Shown here: positions 29,008 through 37,091 of the stretch, one piece after another
Position numbering within the stretch: position 1 is the stretch's first letter
Layout: every line of letters begins with the position of its first letter
NCBI GenBank assembly: GCA_011523545.1
Contig: WTGN01000085.1
Coordinates: 1-63,197, forward strand
Origin: Chloroflexota bacterium
GTDB lineage: Bacteria; Chloroflexota; Anaerolineae; Aggregatilineales; Phototrophicaceae
DNA: 63,197 nt
Direction: 5' to 3'
The notes under the pieces: generated by a model
Told to the model about the DNA's origin: nothing
Databases searched by the model: none
What the model saw: the letters and a program-made list of their open reading frames with translations, nothing else
Made by a program: the position numbers and the translations under genes

Positions 29008-29087
29008 AAGTATACGCACAAGATAGTTGAACCTAGGACTTACCTATATCTTAGCACAAGACTATTTTCGGAGATGCGCCAGTTGCT

Positions 29088-29537
29088 TCAGTTGCTTGCG
29101 GCGCTCGCGAACAGCTTGGCCGCCAGGGGCGGTCCCAGGATCAGCGCGCCGACCAGGAGGGCGACAACTGCCGTGAGCAGCACCGCCGCCGCCGCCACGT
29201 CCTTGGCCACTTTCGCCATCGGATGTATGTCGGTCACCTGTAGGTTGACGGCCGCTTCTACAGCCGCATTAATGAACTCCGCGGCCCAGACGAATCCCAT
29301 CGCGAGAACAAGCATCGCCCAGTCCACCGCGTCGATGCCCAGCCACAAACCAGCTGCTATCACAGCGGCGGTCGCCAGCAGCTGAATCCGCGTGTTTTTC
29401 TGACGCCGCAGCATGTACAGGCAGCCGGACAGTGCGTAAGCGAAGCTGTGCAGGCGATCGGGACTGGTGATCGGGCTGTGTTGAGCCGGGTCGATTTTCG
29501 CGCTGCTGCGAATCTGGCGCCAAACTGCCTTAATCAT
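29088..29537 (-). CDS. dgkA: Diacylglycerol/undecaprenol kinase family protein
   Basis: A 149-residue DgkA-type membrane kinase: three spans, the E-F-I-N-A-A-V-E-A motif and the KVAKDVAAAAVLL segment, which carry the catalytic Glu and metal ligands. In Gram-positive-like lineages it phosphorylates undecaprenol, recycling the lipid carrier for cell-wall synthesis. ATG 29537 overlaps the ybeY stop by eight bases; an ATG at 29564 would overlap it by 35. The pgpH-ybeY-dgkA order is a widely conserved cluster. Confidence 0.88.
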   Translation of the reverse strand: MIKAVWRQIRSSAKIDPAQHSPITSPDRLHSFAYALSGCLYMLRRQKNTRIQLLATAAVIAAGLWLGIDAVDWAMLVLAMGFVWAAEFINAAVEAAVNLQVTDIHPMAKVAKDVAAAAVLLTAVVALLVGALILGPPLAAKLFASAASN

Positions 29538-30015
29538 AGGCGATGGTCCCGTAGACATCGACAATCGAGGCGCTTATGCCGGTGACATGCAGCGCGCTTT
29601 CTTGCGCTGACCACATTTTGCGCTTGGTCGTCGGCGAGCTGTGTTGGTAGCCCAGGAGATGCAATGTGCCATGGATGACCAGCAGGCAAAGCACATCGCT
29701 AAGGGCGGCGCCCAAGCCCTCGACCTGGGCCGAGACATAATCATGCGCGACAATAATATCGCCAAGATAAGGTTCGTTCTCCGCGTTCGCGGCAGTTGCG
29801 TCCGCCGCGGGAAAAGCGAGAACATCGGTTGGGCCATCCGCCCCGCCGTATGCTGCATTCAGCGCGGCCACCGTTCTGGCGTCAGCAATCACAATGCACA
29901 GGCTGCTGTCTTGATGCTCGGGATGCGCGGCCAATACGGCTGACGAGGCCCGCGCCAGGCGCGCCGAATCCACCGGATAGCGTCCGGGATTCTGCAAAAT
30001 GACGCCGTCGCTCAA
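29530..30015 (-). CDS. ybeY: Endoribonuclease YbeY
   Basis: A 161-residue metal-dependent RNase for 16S rRNA 3' processing and ribosome quality control. The zinc-binding signature H-G-x-L-H-L-x-G-Y-x-H is present as HGTLHLLGYQH, with all three His. The usual Asp before the last His is Gln. The N-terminal region has the conserved LN-x-x-Y-x-G-x-D-x-x-T-D-V-L-(A/S)-F pattern (LNAAYGGADGPTDVLAF). The start overlaps the pgpH stop by four bases. Confidence 0.92.
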   Translation of the reverse strand: MSDGVILQNPGRYPVDSARLARASSAVLAAHPEHQDSSLCIVIADARTVAALNAAYGGADGPTDVLAFPAADATAANAENEPYLGDIIVAHDYVSAQVEGLGAALSDVLCLLVIHGTLHLLGYQHSSPTTKRKMWSAQESALHVTGISASIVDVYGTIAYD

Positions 30016-32474
30016 GATGTCGTATCCGCTTCCGTGGGATTCGCGCCTTTGTCGGCGGGCTTGGCGGTTCTGTTGCCATTGCGTTTGGGCAGCGGCGGGA
30101 CCTCAAACAATGGTTGGTCGTCCTCCATTATCATGGAAGCGCTGTCGTCTTCCGCTTGCTGGACGGGTTCCGCCGAAGACGCGGCGTCTACCGAATCGGT
30201 GGCGCTTTCGGTAGGCGCCCCGTCGTCATGCAGCATGATGGCGCCTGCTATTTGCGCGCCGTCAAGCTTGGATTCCTTGTTAGCTGAGTTCGCGTCCGGC
30301 TGCAAGTCCGATCGCAGCGCGCGTGTTCCATTGCCGGGGCGGGCTTCAGGCTTGGGCGCGCGCACCGCCTTGGCATAGTCGATGCGCGGATGAAACAGGC
30401 CGCGGAAGATATCGATAAAGGTTGCCTCGATCTTCCGCAGGTCGTTCAGCGTCAGCATGGAGTCGTCCAGCTGTCCTTTGTTGCGCTTGTCTTCGATGAT
30501 TCTGTGCACGAGTTTGGCGATATCCGTGTTGCTCTTTGGCATGACCGCGCGAATGGCCGATTCGCAGCTGTCGGCCATCATTAGAATCGCAGTTTCACGG
30601 CTTTGTGGCGCGGGCCCGGGATAAGAGAAATCGGCTGGATCAACAGCGTCTTCACCGCCCGATTCGGCCAGGGCCCGTTGGTAAAAGACGAAGACCTGCG
30701 TCGTGCCATGGTGCTCGCGAATGAACTCCCGAATGCGATCGGGCAAATTGTATTTCTTGGCGATTTGATCGCCCGCAATCACGTGGTTGATGATGATGTC
30801 CGCGCTGCGGTAAGGGTCCCCCAGCGCATCATGTGGGTTATGGATATGCTGTTGATTCTCGGTGAAAAAATAAGGATTGGTCATCTTCCCGATGTCGTGA
30901 TAAAGGGCGGCGACATGTGTCATCTGCGCATCAGCGCCGATCGCGTCCGCCGCCTGTTCCGCCAGGTTCGCCACTTGCAGCGAATGCTGGTAGCTGCCGG
31001 GCGCTTCTCGCAGCAGGCGCTGCAGCAGCGGTTTGCTCGGCTGGCTCAAGTCCATCAGTTTGAATGGCGTCGCCAGGTTGAATAGCACGGTGAGCGCGTA
31101 CATGACGCCGAAAGACGTGGTCGGCGCGATCAAGACGCCGCTGAAAAAAGCTTGCGCCATACTCGTTGCGTCGCGGCCGTCAAAGCCCACCTGAAGCGCG
31201 AAGATCGCCACCACAGCGGCGTTCGCCAGGCCGACAAATAGACCGGCAATGAAGAAATTGTTCAAGCGGCCGGCGTTGCGCAGCGTCAAGATGGCGCCGA
31301 TGTTGCCGGCTGCGATCAAACTTGCGATTTCCAGCGACGGCCCCCGGCTGAGCAGCCCGCCAAGAAACGCGAAACCGATCGCCGCTACGATAGCAAGATT
31401 CGGTGAACTAATGGCGACATAGACCATGCCTAAGGCGGCCGCCGGCATCAGATAGATATTGGCGATCCCAAACATGCGCATGGCCGCCAGCGCCACAAGA
31501 TACAAGACGGCAATCAAGACCAGGTCCCGCTGCCCGTTATGAATGAGGTGGGGTTCAAAACGGCTTATGTACAAGCCGAGAAGCACGACGACCAAGGCGC
31601 TGGCCAGCAGGGCGCGCGCGATATGAGCGCCGCGATCGCCGGTGCGGGCGAGCAGGCCGAGCTCTTGCAGCGCTTCCAGCGACAAGCTGTCGATCGGCTG
31701 ATTGGCCGGCGCGACCGTCTGCCCGGCGATGAATTGCCTTTGCTGCGCTTCAACATTGTCGAGCGCCTCAGCGCGGTCGATCGCCGTCTGCTCCGGGTTT
31801 TCAAAGGTGTTCGCGCGGATGACATCGGCGGTGATCAGCGTGACGATTTGGCTCTCCTGCGGGGTCAGGCGCAGGCTGACCTGGGTCGGCAGCTGTTCAC
31901 GGGCTTTTTTGAGGTCGGCGGCGCGGATTTCCTCGCGCATGACCCGCTCCAGAACCGAGATTATCTCGCCCCGCACTTGCAGCCAACTTTCGTCCGGCAA
32001 TTGCAGGATGGCGACGATGGCATCGTTGTTTTCATGCAGCTGCAAGGAGGTTATCGCTTTGATATCAGCGATCTGGCGTTCAAGGGAGGCGAATGAATCT
32101 CCTCGCACATTGTCTATGTATTCGAGGATCTTCTCGGTCAATTCGCGCTGCTGCCTGGCCACGTTGGGGTCCGGCGGGTAAAAGACCGGCGGCACCTGGC
32201 TCAGGACATTGGCCCGTTCCTGCTCGGTGAGAATCTCGCTGACGAAGGAGCGTTCCTCGCGCGCGATGATGTCTTCCGTCGGCAGTGAGCCCATGGTCAG
32301 ATTGGCCACATTGCTGAAGTCAAGGAATATGTCGTCGAAGGCCACGATCAAGGTGCAGCAGAGGGCAAAACCGACCGCGGCAAGCAGCATCAGCGTGAAG
32401 CGCAGTGCCGCCTGCGTCCAGCGAGGCTCGATATTGAAACGCTCATCGAGCATGTCTGAGAATTGGAGGACCAC
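30012..32474 (-). CDS. 7TM-HD domain phosphohydrolase (PgpH-like)
   Basis: A 820-residue membrane protein: one N-terminal span, an extracytoplasmic 7TMR-HDED domain (about 70-285), seven spans (about 290-480), a cytoplasmic HD domain (about 500-690) and a low-complexity acidic tail (about 700-820). The HD metal site appears as HSLQVANLAE, H-D-I-G-K in LYHDIGKM, and IREHHGTTQ. Such proteins hydrolyse cyclic di-AMP. The first part is preceded by yqeY with four bases between genes. A later ATG at 32453 (MLDERF) is possible. Confidence 0.88.
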   Translation of the reverse strand: MVLQFSDMLDERFNIEPRWTQAALRFTLMLLAAVGFALCCTLIVAFDDIFLDFSNVANLTMGSLPTEDIIAREERSFVSEILTEQERANVLSQVPPVFYPPDPNVARQQRELTEKILEYIDNVRGDSFASLERQIADIKAITSLQLHENNDAIVAILQLPDESWLQVRGEIISVLERVMREEIRAADLKKAREQLPTQVSLRLTPQESQIVTLITADVIRANTFENPEQTAIDRAEALDNVEAQQRQFIAGQTVAPANQPIDSLSLEALQELGLLARTGDRGAHIARALLASALVVVLLGLYISRFEPHLIHNGQRDLVLIAVLYLVALAAMRMFGIANIYLMPAAALGMVYVAISSPNLAIVAAIGFAFLGGLLSRGPSLEIASLIAAGNIGAILTLRNAGRLNNFFIAGLFVGLANAAVVAIFALQVGFDGRDATSMAQAFFSGVLIAPTTSFGVMYALTVLFNLATPFKLMDLSQPSKPLLQRLLREAPGSYQHSLQVANLAEQAADAIGADAQMTHVAALYHDIGKMTNPYFFTENQQHIHNPHDALGDPYRSADIIINHVIAGDQIAKKYNLPDRIREFIREHHGTTQVFVFYQRALAESGGEDAVDPADFSYPGPAPQSRETAILMMADSCESAIRAVMPKSNTDIAKLVHRIIEDKRNKGQLDDSMLTLNDLRKIEATFIDIFRGLFHPRIDYAKAVRAPKPEARPGNGTRALRSDLQPDANSANKESKLDGAQIAGAIMLHDDGAPTESATDSVDAASSAEPVQQAEDDSASMIMEDDQPLFEVPPLPKRNGNRTAKPADKGANPTEADTTS

Positions 32475-32478
32475 AGCG

Positions 32479-32925
32479 CTAGCTCAGCATCTCTCTCACC
32501 ATTGCGTTGACCGCACTGCCATCGGCCAATCCCTGGACCTTGGGCATGACCGCGCGCATGACCGGTCCGATATCTTTCATCGAAGCGGCGCCAACTTCGG
32601 TTATGGCGTCCTGTACGATGGGCTTCAATTCTTCTTTGGATAGCTGCCGCGGAAGGAACTCCTCAGTCAGCGCCAGCTCGAATCGTTCGGCGGCGGCATC
32701 GTTGCTGCGTCCAGCCGCCTCGAGCTCGCTGATCGTTTCTCGCCGTTTCTTCGCCTCCTTGCGCAGGATATCCAGGATGGCGTCGTCATCAAGCTCCGTT
32801 CGCGAGTCGACTTCCGCTTGCTTGATGGCGCTCTGCAAGAGGCGGATGGCGTTCCGCCGCTCGCGGTCTTTCGCCTTCATCGCTTGCTTGAGCGCGGTTT
32901 GCAGTTCGTGTTTCAGATTCTTCAT
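32479..32925 (-). CDS. yqeY: GatB/YqeY domain protein
   Basis: A 148-residue YqeY family protein related to the tail domain of GatB, which binds tRNA. Characteristic segments: LKHELQTALKQAMKAKD, RNAIRLLQSAIKQAEVD, FLPRQLSKEEL and VMPKVQGLADGSAVNAMVR. ATG 32925 (MKNLKHEL) is the conserved start; the upstream in-frame codon at 32985 is not. Function as a free protein is unclear. It sits four bases ahead of pgpH. Confidence 0.9.
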   Translation of the reverse strand: MKNLKHELQTALKQAMKAKDRERRNAIRLLQSAIKQAEVDSRTELDDDAILDILRKEAKKRRETISELEAAGRSNDAAAERFELALTEEFLPRQLSKEELKPIVQDAITEVGAASMKDIGPVMRAVMPKVQGLADGSAVNAMVREMLS

Positions 32926-33007
32926 ATCAGGATGCTCAGGAATCAGGCCATCGGTGCGGGGTTCGCCATAGCGTCGTACAAGCAAGCGGCGCCCGCCCCA
33001 GCGCGGC

Positions 33008-34291
33008 TCAGGGCGATAATACCTCTTTCACTCTACCATGAATCGCGCCGTCGGTATACGCGCCGAGTTCAGTGCTGGTGATGATATTCGTCAAGTCGCG
33101 CGGATGCACGCAGCGAACGCGCATGTAGTTGTCACTGTAGCCGCTGATGGTGAAGCCCTGCGGCGTCGCGCCGTCCACCTGTTCCCAAAGCACCTCGCCC
33201 TCTGTGCCGCGGAGCTCGGCAGCAAAGCGCGCTTCCATCCGCCGGGACAAGGCGCGCAGCCGCCCGCTGCGGGCTTTCTTGACGCCGTCGCTCACCTGGC
33301 GTCGCATGCGGCTGGCCGGCGTACCGGGCCGGCTGCTGTAACGAAATACATGCAAGCCCGCGAAATCCAGCTCGCGGATAAAGCGCTCAGACTCGGCAAA
33401 TTCCTCATCGGTTTCCCCGGGGAAGCCGACGATGACATCGCTCGTCAGGCGCAGGGCGGGAATGCTGTCGCGGGCCTGCTCGACCAGATGGCGGAACTGC
33501 CGCTGGCTGGTGTTGCGCCGCATCCGTTTCAGCGTTCTGTCGCAGCCGCTTTGCAGTGGCAGGTGCAAATGGCGGCACAAGCGCTGACTCTCCCAAAGGT
33601 TGAAAAAGCCGGGCTCCAGGTCCCATGGCTCCAGGGATGACAGCCGAATGCGCGGCATGTCTGTGTCCTGGAGCAGCGCTGTCACGAGCAGGCTCAAGCC
33701 GGCGCGCTCGCCCCGGTCATGGCCATAACTGCCGAGGTGCACGCCCGTCAGCACAATCTCCTGATAACCGGCCGCGTGAAGATAATTGACTTCGCGCAGG
33801 ACCTCGCTGATGGGGCGGCTGCGGCCGGCGCCGCGCGCAATCGTCGTGACGCAAAAGGTGCAGGCCTGGTCACAGCCATCCTGAACTTTGACGAAGGCGC
33901 GCGTTCGGCCAAAGGGCGCCTCGCGTTCCAGCGGTTCGCTGTCAAAGATATCGATCTCTTCGCCCGTGATCTGCGAGACCAACGTAGATTTGCCGGCGTT
34001 ATCAACCACGCGCCGCACGCTTGGCAGCCGTCCAATCTCCTGGGGCGCAAGCTGCGCGTAACAGCCGGTGACAGTCGTTTCGCCCTCCGGGTTTGCGCGG
34101 TGGAAATCTCGAATCAACTTGCGGCTGGTCTTGGCTGCTTCGCTGGTCACGGCGCAGGTATTGATGATGAAGTGATCGGCCTCGGCGGCTGAATCGACAA
34201 TCTCGTGGCCAAGGGCGCTAAGCTGCCGCGCCATCGTGTCGATCTCGCTCTGGTTCAGGCGGCAGCCAACCATGCGCAGTTGCGCTTTCAT
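33008..34291 (-). CDS. mtaB: tRNA-methylthiotransferase MtaB-type radical SAM protein
   Basis: A 427-residue methylthiotransferase adding a methylthio group to t6A37 of tRNAs. N-terminal UPF0004 domain (GCRLNQSEID, NTCAVTSEAAKTSRK, GCYAQL) supplies three Cys for one 4Fe-4S cluster; the radical-SAM motif CDQACTFC supplies the second; a C-terminal TRAM-like domain follows. The GCRLNQ start and the FCVTT form fit MtaB more than MiaB. Its stop overlaps nothing, but its start overlaps the LamG-like gene by four bases at 34288-34291, so they are co-translated. Confidence 0.88.
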   Translation of the reverse strand: MKAQLRMVGCRLNQSEIDTMARQLSALGHEIVDSAAEADHFIINTCAVTSEAAKTSRKLIRDFHRANPEGETTVTGCYAQLAPQEIGRLPSVRRVVDNAGKSTLVSQITGEEIDIFDSEPLEREAPFGRTRAFVKVQDGCDQACTFCVTTIARGAGRSRPISEVLREVNYLHAAGYQEIVLTGVHLGSYGHDRGERAGLSLLVTALLQDTDMPRIRLSSLEPWDLEPGFFNLWESQRLCRHLHLPLQSGCDRTLKRMRRNTSQRQFRHLVEQARDSIPALRLTSDVIVGFPGETDEEFAESERFIRELDFAGLHVFRYSSRPGTPASRMRRQVSDGVKKARSGRLRALSRRMEARFAAELRGTEGEVLWEQVDGATPQGFTISGYSDNYMRVRCVHPRDLTNIITSTELGAYTDGAIHGRVKEVLSP

Positions 34292-35208
34292 GCTTTGGCA
34301 TCCTCGCCGCCGGGCGCGGCCGGGCTCAAGACGATCACATTGTCAAAGCGCAGGACGACGCCACCGCCGCCCGTGCTGGTGGATTGCGCCATGACACCGA
34401 TTTTGCCCGCCCTCGGTGTTTCATCCTGAAAAGCTTCGCGCATGCTCCCGTCGATGCACTCGCCGCCGACATAGGTGCTGGCCGCGTCTTCATCATCGGG
34501 CAGGCAGAGCGCAACCGGCGCGCCGTTGATGCTGAAGCGATAGCTGGCATCGCGGGCGAGCACGCGGATCGCGTTTGCAGCGTTGAGCCCCTGATGAATG
34601 TGCGGCGAGGGGATCCAGGCGCTCAGCGTGAGCGTCTTGCCCGCTTCAGTCTTCGTCAGCGAATAATAGCCATCGCTGCTTATCAAGAAGGCGAAATAAC
34701 CGGCGGAATCAGCAGCCGGAATGAACTGGCGCAGGGCAGCGCCGAACAGCGGCAAGCGCCGATCGACCTCGCAGAGAATGATTGCCGGCAAATCACATGA
34801 TCCGTCCGGGCGTTCTGTTACTTGAAATACGAGGCCAAACGCGTTATCGACAGGTCCCTGGATCGCGGTCGCCTTGACCGTCAGATCGAAGTCACGGAAT
34901 TGCGGGCGCGCGGCCGACCAGGTCGCCGTTTGCGGGCTGGACACCGTCAGCTCAAGCTGCTCATCGACGATTGTCGCGCTCTGCTGCCCGGCGTACAGCT
35001 CCCATTCATCCTGGAAAGCGGAAAAAGCCGATACGTAGAGCAGCGAGCCGGCGGGCCCTTCCAGCACGGCGCTCTGTTCTGCCAGCCGGGCGTAGAGCAG
35101 GTTGGCGGTGATCAGACCAAGCGCGAGGCAGAAGCTCGCCAGGGCAAGGATTAGCCAGAGCGGCATTCCCTTTAATCTGAAAGTGGAAACTCGCGTGGAC
35201 GCTGACAC
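34288..35208 (-). CDS. Membrane-anchored LamG/concanavalin-like protein (function unknown)
   Basis: A 306-residue protein with one N-terminal span (about 16-40) and a secreted beta-rich domain. FQDEWELYAGQQSATIVDEQLELTV and FRDFDLTVKATAIQGPVDNAFGLVFQ are typical of the jelly-roll domains that bind glycans or cover laminin G-like folds. The GTG at 35208 is the predicted start; the ATG giving MPLWLILALA is an alternative. Four Cys residues are present in the secreted part. Its partner gene mtaB overlaps it by four bases, although the functions seem unrelated. Confidence 0.6.
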   Translation of the reverse strand: MSASTRVSTFRLKGMPLWLILALASFCLALGLITANLLYARLAEQSAVLEGPAGSLLYVSAFSAFQDEWELYAGQQSATIVDEQLELTVSSPQTATWSAARPQFRDFDLTVKATAIQGPVDNAFGLVFQVTERPDGSCDLPAIILCEVDRRLPLFGAALRQFIPAADSAGYFAFLISSDGYYSLTKTEAGKTLTLSAWIPSPHIHQGLNAANAIRVLARDASYRFSINGAPVALCLPDDEDAASTYVGGECIDGSMREAFQDETPRAGKIGVMAQSTSTGGGGVVLRFDNVIVLSPAAPGGEDAKA

Positions 35209-35318
35209 TGTATCGGCCGTGCCAAATCTGAAGTGAACGCCGAGAGTTTAGCACAGGCTGGCGTCATCGTAAATGACGAGCGCATGGCGCCTGGCGGCGA
35301 CCGAAATGTTGACAGGTC

Positions 35319-35347
35319 TTGACAGGTCGAATTAAGGACAGTAGAGT
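35319..35347 (+). promoter_or_regulatory. Promoter of the aspartokinase leader transcript
   Basis: A perfect TTGACA at 35319-35324, a 17-base spacer and TAGAGT at 35342-35347 (four of six matches). The predicted start near 35354 lies 25 bases before the leader peptide ATG. A second TTGACA is at 35309-35314, part of a short direct repeat TTGACAGGTC. Confidence 0.7.
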
Positions 35348-35378
35348 ATCGTCAAATGTTAGCCGAAGTTGATTGACG

Positions 35379-35471
35379 ATGTTTGCAGCCAAGTTCACCG
35401 AAATCACTATGATGACCATGACGACTACCATGCGCCCAGGCGCGCAAGGTGGAGGTTTCGGTTTGTTGTAG
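35379..35471 (+). CDS. Thr/Met-rich leader peptide of the aspartokinase attenuator (30 residues)
   Basis: ATG 35379 to TAG 35469-35471 encodes 30 residues. The control core ITMMTMTTTM is at residues 9-18, with six Thr and five Met codons overall, followed by a Gly-rich tail ending GFGLL. Such codon runs for end products of the aspartate pathway are the hallmark of leader peptides for transcription attenuation. The antiterminator left arm is inside the last third of this frame. An alternative start is ATG 35409. No strong ribosome site is seen, so the start codon is uncertain but the frame is not. Confidence 0.8.
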   Translation: MFAAKFTEITMMTMTTTMRPGAQGGGFGLL

Positions 35472-35514
35472 ACGCAAAAGGACGAGCAGCAAACGGGCGT
35501 GTGGAAACCTCCAC
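35449..35514 (+). promoter_or_regulatory. Antiterminator pairing of the aspartokinase attenuator
   Basis: GTGGAGGTTT at 35449-35458 is perfectly complementary to AAACCTCCAC at 35505-35514, the loop and descending arm of the downstream terminator. A ribosome stalled in the Thr/Met codons (to 35432) leaves 35449 free, so the antiterminator forms. A ribosome that reaches the stop at 35471 covers it, so the terminator forms. These two structures are mutually exclusive. Confidence 0.8.
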
Positions 35515-35525
35515 GCGCCCTTTTT
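35495..35525 (+). terminator. Intrinsic terminator of the aspartokinase attenuator
   Basis: GGGCGTGTGGA (35495-35505) pairs with TCCACGCGCCC (35510-35520) over 11 base pairs with one G-U, closed by the tetraloop AACC and followed by TTTTTATTT. It lies 112 bases before the aspartokinase start and is the regulated stop of the leader. Confidence 0.88.
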
Positions 35526-35636
35526 ATTTGCTTATGTGATTGACCTGGCTGCTCGCGAGCATAGAAGGCTTGTGTTTCCAGTGGGCGCGGGAGTTTTATT
35601 CGCTGCCGCCGAGCGGCTGAGAGCGAGGTGCGAGTG

Positions 35637-37082
35637 ATGGCCAGATATACGATGAAGTTTGGCGGTACATCGGTGGGATCGCCCGAGGCAATTGAGCGGG
35701 TTGTCAACATCGTGCGCGACCATTTGGCGCAGGGACATGAACTGGCGGTCGTGGTGTCCGCCATGGCCGGCGTCACCGATATGCTGCTTGATTCAGCCGC
35801 GGCCGCCGCTTCCGGTGTGAAAGAACCCTACCTCGCCATCAACGCCGTCATCGGCGATATGCACTTGGCGGTTATCGACGCGCTGATGGACGCGGGGCCG
35901 GCACGCGACGCAATCCGCCGGACAGTCGCCGAGCTGCTGGACCAGCATCGGGAATTGTGCGAGGCGGTCAGCATCTTGGGCGAGGCGACGCCACGCATAT
36001 CGGACGCGCTAGTGTCCTTCGGCGAACGCCTGAGCAGCCGCGTTGTCACCGCCGTCATGGCCGCTGAGGGGCTGCCGGCCAAGCAATTCGACTCCAATCG
36101 CTATATCATAACGGACAATGACTTTCAGAATGCGGATCCGCTCTGGGAAGAGACCGAGACGCGAATCACTGCGGGTTTGCTGCCGGAAATGCAGGCCGGC
36201 ATCACACCCGTCATCACCGGCTTCATCGGCGCCACGCCTGATGGAACGCTGACGACACTGGGGCGCGGCGGCAGTGACTTCAGCGCGGCGATCTTCGCCG
36301 CCTGCCTCGGCAGCGATGAGTTGATCATCTGGACCGATGTCGACGGCGTGATGACGACCGACCCGCGGCTGGATGAGAGGGCGCGCGTCTTGCCCTATGT
36401 GTCTTATCAAGAGATCGGCGAGCTCGCCTTTTATGGCGCGAAAGTGCTGCATCCCAAAACCGTGCAGCCGATCATCAACCGCGATATCCCGCTGCGCGTC
36501 CGCAATACATTCAATCCCTCGGAGGCCGGCACCTTGGTCGGCTCGCGCCCGCAAACGAGTGAAACTGTGATCAAGGCTGTCACCGGCATCAGAGACGTCT
36601 CCATGCTGACCGTTAGCGGGCCCGGTATGCTGGGCGTGCCCGGGATCGCCGGGCGGACATTTCTGGCGACGGCGGGCGCGGGCGCCAACATCCTGATGAT
36701 TTCACAGGCGTCCTCCGAGCAGAGCTTCTGCTTCACCGTTGTCGACCCGCTGGCTCAGCATGTGAAAGCGGCGGTGGAGCGGGAGTTGCAGCGAGAGATC
36801 CTGCACAATGATATTGACAGCGTGGAAGTGCTGAGCGAAATCGTCATCATCACCGTTGTTGGCTCGGGGATGCGCGGGACGCCGGGCGTCGCCGGCCGCG
36901 TATTCTCGCTGCTGGGCGAGCACAGAATCAACGTCTTGGCGATCGCGCAGGGCTCGTCCGAATGCAGCATTTCCTTCATCGTCGCCGAGGACGACCTGGA
37001 GCGGGCGGTCGGCGAGCTGCACACGCTGGCGCTTGAAACGGTGGAGAATGACTGCGTCAACGGCTTGGCCAGCCCGTATTGA
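35637..37082 (+). CDS. Aspartate kinase with C-terminal ACT domains
   Basis: A 481-residue monofunctional aspartokinase phosphorylating L-aspartate, the first step to lysine, threonine, methionine and isoleucine. Signature KFGGTSVGSPEAI is at the N-terminus; TLGRGGSDFSAA and DVDGVMTTDPR are the ATP and aspartate segments. Two ACT domains (about 320-470: SGPGMLGVPGIAG and VGSGMRGTPGVAG) bind the end-product inhibitor. The size and ACT spacing fit the ThrA/LysC-long type that is inhibited by Thr or Lys. AGCGAGG precedes ATG 35637. Regulation by attenuation is indicated upstream; allosteric feedback is expected in addition. Confidence 0.93.
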   Translation: MARYTMKFGGTSVGSPEAIERVVNIVRDHLAQGHELAVVVSAMAGVTDMLLDSAAAAASGVKEPYLAINAVIGDMHLAVIDALMDAGPARDAIRRTVAELLDQHRELCEAVSILGEATPRISDALVSFGERLSSRVVTAVMAAEGLPAKQFDSNRYIITDNDFQNADPLWEETETRITAGLLPEMQAGITPVITGFIGATPDGTLTTLGRGGSDFSAAIFAACLGSDELIIWTDVDGVMTTDPRLDERARVLPYVSYQEIGELAFYGAKVLHPKTVQPIINRDIPLRVRNTFNPSEAGTLVGSRPQTSETVIKAVTGIRDVSMLTVSGPGMLGVPGIAGRTFLATAGAGANILMISQASSEQSFCFTVVDPLAQHVKAAVERELQREILHNDIDSVEVLSEIVIITVVGSGMRGTPGVAGRVFSLLGEHRINVLAIAQGSSECSISFIVAEDDLERAVGELHTLALETVENDCVNGLASPY

Positions 37083-37091
37083 GCGCCTTGA

